DNA of 64,000 nt from JAWLHU01 sp049324875. Its GTDB lineage: Bacteria; Bacillota; Sulfobacillia; Symbiobacteriales; Symbiobacteriaceae. The notes below the pieces were generated by a model. The model was not told the DNA's origin. It made no database searches and saw only the letters and a list, made by a program, of their open reading frames with translations. This document shows positions 59,151 to 64,000 of the stretch, piece by piece; position 1 is the stretch's first letter; every line of letters begins with the position of its first letter. The translations under genes were made by a program, and so were the position numbers. The DNA is taken from NCBI GenBank assembly GCA_049324875.1, contig JBMONC010000006.1:62001-126000 (forward strand). The letters are read 5' to 3'.

Positions 59151-59185
59151 GAAAACGGGGAAGGGGCTCTGCCGAGCCCCTTCCC
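59151..59185 (-). terminator. Terminator after the 73-residue gene
   Basis: GGGAAGGGGCTC (59158-59169) pairs with GAGCCCCTTCCC (59174-59185); minus-strand tail CGTTTTCGG. Confidence 0.8.
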
Positions 59186-59196
59186 GCGGGTCGTTT

Positions 59197-59418
59197 TTAG
59201 TGTCCGTCCCTGATCGGGTGGCCATAGTGCTTCTGAATCGCCTCCACCGAATCCCCGGCGATGACGAAGTCCGAGTTGGGCGTCTTCAGCTTGATCACCC
59301 GGTTATGGGTGTCGAACTCGGTGTCGCCCAGGTGGATCTCGTAGCTCTCGCCCGCTGCGGTGGTGATCAGCAGCTCGCCCCAGTGCTGCAGCTCGTGCTG
59401 GACAGCCTCCATCTTCAC
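59197..59418 (-). CDS. Small soluble hypothetical protein
   Basis: 73 residues, beginning VKMEAVQHELQHWGELLITT and containing GESYEIHLGDTEFD and VIKLKTPNSDFVIAGDSVEA; looks like a small beta-barrel. No family recognised. GTG 59416-59418 follows AAGGAGGG by eight bases. Downstream of the AbrB-type transporter and with its own terminator. Confidence 0.7.
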   Translation of the reverse strand: MKMEAVQHELQHWGELLITTAAGESYEIHLGDTEFDTHNRVIKLKTPNSDFVIAGDSVEAIQKHYGHPIRDGH

Positions 59419-59483
59419 GGCGCATCCCTCCTTCCGCCGATAGTCTGTCCCGAATGCGGAAGGGGATGCAGAACGGCGGAGGG

Positions 59484-60533
59484 TCAGGCGGCTTTCTTCC
59501 GGTCCAGCAGCCGGACCGCCACCCAGGGCCCCGCCAGCAGGATGATGAACCAGCGGGTCATCTGCATCGCCAGCACCAGGCCGGTGTCGGCCCCCAGCTG
59601 CACGGCGCTGGCCACCATCACCTCCATGCCGCCGGGCGTCAGCCCGAGGACGGCGGTCATGGTATCGACACCGGTCAGCAGGTGGAAGAAAAAGCCGATC
59701 CCGAGGCAGGCGCCGATCAGCCCCACCACCAGGGCCGCCTCCACCAGCGCAGCCCGGCCCAGCTTCCGGGCCATGGGCACGTCGAAGCGCAGCCCGATGG
59801 AGAGGCCCACCAGCAGCATGCCGGCATCGAAGAGCCATCCCGGCATGGCGAACTGGTAGGGCAGGCTCCAGGAGAGGGGCAGGACCGCCAGGAAGGGGCC
59901 CAGGAAGGTGGGCGAGGGCAGCCGGAGCAGCCGCCCGCCCAGGTAGCCCACCCCCGCCCCCACCGCCAGGACCAGCCCGTTCAGCCAGAGGGGGGCGGCG
60001 GGGAGCGCCGCCGTGGGTACCGCCCCGGCCAGACCGGCCGGCTGGGCAGGGAAGAGCGCCCCCACCGCCAGCGGGGCCAGGAAGACCACGATGATCAGCC
60101 GCAGGTACTGCAGCACCGCCACCACCACGGCGTCGGCGCCCATCTCATCACTCATGGCCACCATGCTGGAGGCGGCCCCGGGCAGCGAGCCCATGAAGCC
60201 GGTCGCCCGGTCCACCCCGGCCCAGCGCCAGAGCAGGTGGCCGTTCAGCAGGCTGAGCCCGCCGGTGACCACCACCGCCAGCCCCAGGGGGAAGCCGTAG
60301 ACCGCTGCCAGCTGCAGCGTGGCCAGCGGGAACCCTACCCCCGAGGAGACGCCCAGCACCGCCTGGCCCACCGCCTGGTAGACCGGCGGGAGCGGCTGCG
60401 GGCGACCGGCTCGGCTCGCAAAGAGAATGCCCCCGGCCATCGGACCCAGGAGCCAGCCCACCGGCACCTGCAGCCAATCAAAGAGCCACCCCAGGGCGGC
60501 GGCGCAGAGAAGGCGGAGAATCAGCTCTCGCAT
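59484..60533 (-). CDS. AbrB-family membrane transporter (PF05145 type)
   Basis: 349 residues, about ten helices in two repeats. PVGWLLGPMAGGILFASRAG and GFMGSLPGAASSMVAMSDEM, then GADAVVVAVLQYLRLIIVVF; the second half repeats with LGLTPGGMEVMVASAVQLGA and ALVLAMQMTRWF-like sequence. This is the AbrB/ammonia-monooxygenase-related family; substrate not established. GAGGATAG lies upstream of ATG 60531-60533. Confidence 0.85.
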   Translation of the reverse strand: MRELILRLLCAAALGWLFDWLQVPVGWLLGPMAGGILFASRAGRPQPLPPVYQAVGQAVLGVSSGVGFPLATLQLAAVYGFPLGLAVVVTGGLSLLNGHLLWRWAGVDRATGFMGSLPGAASSMVAMSDEMGADAVVVAVLQYLRLIIVVFLAPLAVGALFPAQPAGLAGAVPTAALPAAPLWLNGLVLAVGAGVGYLGGRLLRLPSPTFLGPFLAVLPLSWSLPYQFAMPGWLFDAGMLLVGLSIGLRFDVPMARKLGRAALVEAALVVGLIGACLGIGFFFHLLTGVDTMTAVLGLTPGGMEVMVASAVQLGADTGLVLAMQMTRWFIILLAGPWVAVRLLDRKKAA

Positions 60534-60687
60534 CGGCTATCCTCGACTCCTGCCATGGGGCGATCCGGCTCGCCCGCGATTGTCCGCAAACGGTCACACC
60601 TTTCGCCAGGAGAACCCGATCTCCTCCCGGAACCGTCTCAACCATGGCCCCTTCCCCAACGAGATGCAGAAACCGAGGTGGCCCTCT

Positions 60688-61863
60688 ATGCAGCACCTGC
60701 TCCCCGGGCTGGCCGTCCTGATCTTTGCCGCCAGCCTGTTCAAGTTCGCCGAGGGGCTCTACGCCCGGCGCCGGGTGACCGACCTGGCGGCCATGGTCCC
60801 GCCCGACCGCTCCCCGGGGCCCGCCCCGCCGCGCCCCTCGGTGATCATGCCCGCCTGCAACGAGGAGCGGGCCGTCGAGGAATCCGTCCGCTCCCTGCTG
60901 CAGCAGGACTACCCCAACCTGGAGCTGGTGCTGGTCAACGACCGCTCCACCGACGCCACCGGCGCCATCATGGACCGGCTCTCGGCCCGGTTTCCCCAGC
61001 TGACGGTGCTCCACGTCGACCAGCTCCCCCCGGGCTGGCTCGGGAAGAACCACGCCCTCTGGGTGGGCGCCCGGCGGGCATCGGGCGAGATCCTGCTCTT
61101 CACTGACGCCGACGTCCACTACCACCCCACCACCCTCCGCCGGGCCGTCGCCTTCCTGGAGGAGCGGCGGCTGGACCACCTCACCCTCACCCCGGACATG
61201 GCGGTCAAGGGCTACTGGCTGGAGGCCTGGGTCGGCTTCTTCATCATGGCCTTTCTCGCCTACAAGAGCCCCTATAAGGCCAACGACCCCCACTCCCGGA
61301 ACGGGATGGGGATCGGCGCCTTCAATATGATCCGGCGGAGCGCTTACGAGCGGATCGGCACCCACCGGGCGATCTCCCTCCGCCCCGACGACGACCTGCG
61401 GCTGGGGCAGCGGGTGAAGCGCCTGGGCCACTCCTCCCACGTGGGGATGGGGCGGGGGCTGCTCTCGGTGGAGTGGTACACCTCGCTCCGGGAGGGGATC
61501 CGGGGGCTGGAGAAGAACACCTTCGCCGGCCTGGAGTACAGCTACGGCCTGCTCCTCTTCGCCGTGATCGGGATGCTGACCATCATGGTCTGGCCCTTCA
61601 TCGCCCTCTTCCTGGCCGGTGGCTGGAGCCTCGCCCTCTACGCCGGTGCGATCCTGCTCCAGCTGGCCACCTACCTGATGGCCAACGAGATGATCTGGCC
61701 CCGCTCCCTCGCCCTGCTCCCGGCCTACCCGGTGGCGGCGCTCCTCTTCGCCTTCACCGTGGCCCGGGCCGCCTACCTGACGCTGCGCCAGGGCGGGATC
61801 ACCTGGCGGGGGACCTTCTATCCCCTGGAGCTGCTGAAGAGCCAGAGCGGGCTGGAGCCGTAG
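60688..61863 (+). CDS. Membrane-bound family 2 glycosyltransferase
   Basis: 391 residues. A membrane helix at the N-terminus, then the GT-A domain: PSVIMPACNEERAVEESVRS, LVLVNDRSTDATGAIMDRLS, LLFTDADVHYHP (DxD-type metal site near 140) and the acceptor-base motif LRPDDDLRLGQRVKRLGH. Two or three helices end the protein. Such enzymes glycosylate lipids or carotenoids. ATG 60688 has GAGGTGG upstream. The last 65 bases overlap the convergent methyltransferase gene. Confidence 0.88.
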   Translation: MQHLLPGLAVLIFAASLFKFAEGLYARRRVTDLAAMVPPDRSPGPAPPRPSVIMPACNEERAVEESVRSLLQQDYPNLELVLVNDRSTDATGAIMDRLSARFPQLTVLHVDQLPPGWLGKNHALWVGARRASGEILLFTDADVHYHPTTLRRAVAFLEERRLDHLTLTPDMAVKGYWLEAWVGFFIMAFLAYKSPYKANDPHSRNGMGIGAFNMIRRSAYERIGTHRAISLRPDDDLRLGQRVKRLGHSSHVGMGRGLLSVEWYTSLREGIRGLEKNTFAGLEYSYGLLLFAVIGMLTIMVWPFIALFLAGGWSLALYAGAILLQLATYLMANEMIWPRSLALLPAYPVAALLFAFTVARAAYLTLRQGGITWRGTFYPLELLKSQSGLEP

Positions 61864-62371
61864 GGCCCCCAAGGGCCCCCTCCAGCCGGAGCAGCCGCTC
61901 CTTCACCGCCGGGCCGCCCATGGAGAAGTTGCCGATCACCCCGTCGGTCCGGACCACCCGGTGACAGGGGATCAGCCAGGGCACCGGGTTCTTCCGCATG
62001 GCCGTCCCCACCGCCCGGGCGGCACCGGGCTTGCCCACCGCCGCCGCCAGTTGGGCGTAGGTCCGCACCTGGCCCCGGGGGATCGCCCGGCAGACCGCCA
62101 GCACCGTCTGGATGAACGGCGTCTGGCCCGAGAGGTCGATGGGGCCCTCGTAGGGCTCCCCCGCCAGCCAGCCCTCCAGCATGGCGGTCAACTCGGCCTG
62201 CCGCCCGTCGCTCCGGACCGGCACAACCCCCGTCTGCGCCCGGCAGCGCTGGAGGAACTCCCCCTCCGACGCCTCGCCCGCCACCAGGCAGGCGATCCCC
62301 CGCTCCGTCCAGGCGACGTAGACCGGGCCGAAGCTGGTCTCACACCGGGTGTACTGCATCGTCTGTCTCAT
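61799..62371 (-). CDS. ogt: Methylated-DNA--protein-cysteine methyltransferase
   Basis: Removes O6-alkyl groups from guanine by self-alkylation. 190 residues. Active-site motif WLIPCHRVVRTDGVIGNF near 133-150, Arg/Tyr DNA-recognition helix RGQVRTYAQLAAAVGKPGA and the Asn-hinge region AVGTAMRKNPVPWLIP. C-terminal tail GGPTAPARSGSSAAPGDRR is unusually long and overlaps the opposite-strand glycosyltransferase gene. ATG 62369-62371 overlaps the Nudix stop (ATGA). No Ada-type regulatory domain. Confidence 0.93.
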   Translation of the reverse strand: MRQTMQYTRCETSFGPVYVAWTERGIACLVAGEASEGEFLQRCRAQTGVVPVRSDGRQAELTAMLEGWLAGEPYEGPIDLSGQTPFIQTVLAVCRAIPRGQVRTYAQLAAAVGKPGAARAVGTAMRKNPVPWLIPCHRVVRTDGVIGNFSMGGPAVKERLLRLEGALGGPTAPARSGSSAAPGDRRSPAR

Positions 62372-62817
62372 TTCGATACAGCTCCTGTCTCATTTTGATA
62401 CGCACCAAGCACCTCGGCGGCAAAGGGGCTGAGCGGCAGCCCGGTGAGCTGCTCCACCGGCCACCACTGGGCGCCCAGGGAGTCGATCCCGTCAGGGCCG
62501 GTCCGCAGCGCCGCCCCTCGGTCCACCTCCACCCGGTAGATGATCCCGATGTGCTGCAACTCCTCCAGCTCCCCGCTGCTCAGCCGGTGGAGCAGCCGGG
62601 TGTGGCAGACCCGGTCCAGGGCCAGCGAGCGGACCGGCAGCCCCGCCTCCTCCAGCAGCTCCCGCCGCACCGCCTCCTCGGGGGACTCGCCGAACTCGAT
62701 GCCGCCGCCGGGCAGGTCCCAGCTGCCGGTGTAGGGCCCCCGCCCCTTCCGGATCAGCAGGACCTCCCCCGCCGCCACCGCCAGGCCGTAGGCGCCCAGG
62801 TGCCGGTGCTGCCGCAC
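62368..62817 (-). CDS. Nudix hydrolase
   Basis: 149 residues. Nudix box GGGIEFGESPEEAVRRELLE continuing EAGLP near residues 37-61, fully matching Gx5Ex7REUxEExGU. WDLPGG precedes it. Substrate (an oxidised nucleotide, NDP-sugar or other) unknown; coupling with an alkyl-DNA repair gene hints at nucleotide-pool cleaning. GTG 62815-62817 follows GGGAGGGGG. Confidence 0.92.
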   Translation of the reverse strand: MRQHRHLGAYGLAVAAGEVLLIRKGRGPYTGSWDLPGGGIEFGESPEEAVRRELLEEAGLPVRSLALDRVCHTRLLHRLSSGELEELQHIGIIYRVEVDRGAALRTGPDGIDSLGAQWWPVEQLTGLPLSPFAAEVLGAYQNETGAVSK

Positions 62818-62883
62818 GGACCATCCCCCTCCCTGCAGATGCGGCGGAGGGGAGCCGCGCCCCCCTCCGCTGATTGCCTCTCC

Positions 62884-64000
62884 CTATCCAATTCCGCGGA
62901 TCCGCTCGATCTCCTTCACCGCATCCGGGTTCTCCAGGGCGGAGAGATCCCCGGGCTCCTGGCCCAGGTAGGCCGCCTTGATCACCCGGCGCATGATCTT
63001 GGCGTTGCGGGTCTTGGGCAGCGCCGAGACGAACCGGATCTCCTCCGGCGCCAGCGGGCGGCCCATCTCCCGGGCGACCCGCTCCCGCAGCTCCCGGGCC
63101 AGCTCCTCGCCCGGCCGGGCCCCCGGCTTCAGGATCACGAAGCAGACCGCCGCCTCCCCCTTCACGGCGTGGGGGATGGAGATCGCCGCCGCCTCCTGGA
63201 CCGAGGGATGGCCCACCAGCACCGACTCGTACTCGGCGGGCCCCACCCGCTTGCCGGCGATCTTGATCGTGTCGTCCGACCGGCCGTGGATGTACCAGAA
63301 GCCGTCCCCGTCCACCGAGGCCCAGTCCCCGTGGACCCAGACCCCCTCGAAGCGGCTCCAGTAGGTTTCGAGATAGCGCTGCGGGTCCCGCCAGAAGCCC
63401 CGGGTCATCCCGACCCAGGGGGCGGTGATCGCCAGCTCGCCCACCGTGCCCGGCTCCACCGGCCTGCCCTGCTCATCCAGCACCGCCGCCGCCATCCCCG
63501 GGATGACCGCGTTGAAGGAGCAGGACTTCAGCGGCCGGGTGGGGACGCAGGCCAGGATTCCCCCCGAGATCTCGGTCCCGCCGGAGTAGTTGATCATCGG
63601 GCAGCGCCCCCCGCCCACGTGGCGGAAGAACCAGTCGTAGGGCTCCGGGTTCCAGGGCTCGCCGGTGCCGCCGATCACCCGCAGGCTGGAGAGGTCGTGC
63701 TTCTCCACCCATTGGGTGCCGAAGGGGGCCAGCGCCCGGATCACCGTGGGGGAGAGCCCCAGGTGGGTGATCCCGTGCCGCTCGATCATCGCCCAGAGCC
63801 GGTCGGGCTGCGGGTAGTCCGGCGCCCCGTCGTAGAGGAACATGGTGGCGCCCAGCATCAGGGTGCCGAAGATCAGCCAGGGGCCCATCATCCAGCCGAT
63901 GTCGGTGAACCACATCATCAGGTCCTGCTCGTCCACGTCGAAGCAGTGGGCCATGTCCTGGGCGCCCTTGATCGGGAAGCCCCCGTGGACGTGGACCGCC
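62884..64000 (-). CDS. AMP-forming acyl-CoA synthetase, N-terminus beyond window edge
   Basis: C-terminal 371 codons. The frame is open to the right edge (VHGGFPIKGAQDMAHCFDVD), so the Met at 63954 is internal. Adenylation motifs: MINYSGGTEISGGILACVPT (A5-like), GDWASVDGDGFWYIHGRSDD (A7/A8) followed by TIKIAGKRVGPAEYES and the C-terminal catalytic Lys region LPKTRNAKIMRRVIKAAYLG. It resembles acetyl/propionyl-CoA or acetoacetyl-CoA synthetases. Substrate not decided. Confidence 0.92.
   Translation of the reverse strand, partial: AVHVHGGFPIKGAQDMAHCFDVDEQDLMMWFTDIGWMMGPWLIFGTLMLGATMFLYDGAPDYPQPDRLWAMIERHGITHLGLSPTVIRALAPFGTQWVEKHDLSSLRVIGGTGEPWNPEPYDWFFRHVGGGRCPMINYSGGTEISGGILACVPTRPLKSCSFNAVIPGMAAAVLDEQGRPVEPGTVGELAITAPWVGMTRGFWRDPQRYLETYWSRFEGVWVHGDWASVDGDGFWYIHGRSDDTIKIAGKRVGPAEYESVLVGHPSVQEAAAISIPHAVKGEAAVCFVILKPGARPGEELARELRERVAREMGRPLAPEEIRFVSALPKTRNAKIMRRVIKAAYLGQEPGDLSALENPDAVKEIERIRGIG

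Overview
The window is GC-rich DNA from a spore-forming, Gram-positive-type bacterium. It carries two CotF-like spore-coat genes, a multi-SH3 cell-wall amidase, many lipoproteins, GTG and TTG starts, and strong AGGAGG-type ribosome binding sites. The combination resembles a high-GC clostridial lineage such as Symbiobacterium; that placement is inferred, not demonstrated. A run of exactly 100 N at 11330-11429 marks a scaffold gap, so this is draft sequence. No rRNA, tRNA or CRISPR array was recognised.

Layout. 1-5047: a polar amino-acid ABC transporter on the minus strand, then a coiled-coil membrane protein and a GAF-GGDEF-HD-GYP c-di-GMP protein on the plus strand. 5093-5757 and 19965-20367: two related composite repeat elements built from inverted half-units; the first contains an IS110-type transposase remnant. 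5806-17713: housekeeping genes, including the CCA-adding enzyme, a HAD phosphatase, an ArsR-type regulator with its own palindrome, an SbtA-like transporter, a metallopeptidase, a coupled pgsA / PrcB-like / thiamine pyrophosphokinase operon and an ECF-type sigma factor. 17879-28118: DUF72, ferredoxin, spore-coat genes, the ABC-F protein Uup, TauE with DUF1634 and a GntR regulator, an M20 peptidase, superoxide dismutase, uridine kinase and a NifU-like protein.

28250-36568 is the most interesting part. One minus-strand gene for a secreted lipoprotein with phospholipase-D (HKD) domains and lamin-tail domains lies in three pieces. The pieces are separated by two elements of about 2.8 and 3.3 kb. 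Each element carries a large serine recombinase next to its left end, a homologous 52-55 residue protein, and a small membrane protein. Each is bounded by a short direct repeat, AAGATGT for element 1 and CAGTG for element 2. Removing both elements at these repeats joins the pieces into one uninterrupted frame of 765 codons (1448+375+472 nt). The second catalytic HKD motif is in the middle piece, so the product now encoded upstream lacks it. This is the architecture of skin-like intervening elements that spore formers excise in the mother cell. Whether excision happens here cannot be seen from sequence.

36716-64000: a membrane protein; a two-component system whose kinase carries a CxxCH haem-c motif in a DUF3365-type sensor domain; DUF624 and pyrimidine-nucleoside phosphorylase; a peptide-type ABC transporter whose binding protein is fused to a copper-amine-oxidase N-terminal (stalk) domain; TypA; an intracellular-type subtilisin; DNA polymerase IV; MurD; an aminotransferase; a His-rich TPR protein; the amidase; an AbrB-type transporter; a glycosyltransferase; O6-methylguanine-DNA methyltransferase coupled to a Nudix hydrolase; and the C-terminal part of an acyl-CoA synthetase that runs off the right edge.
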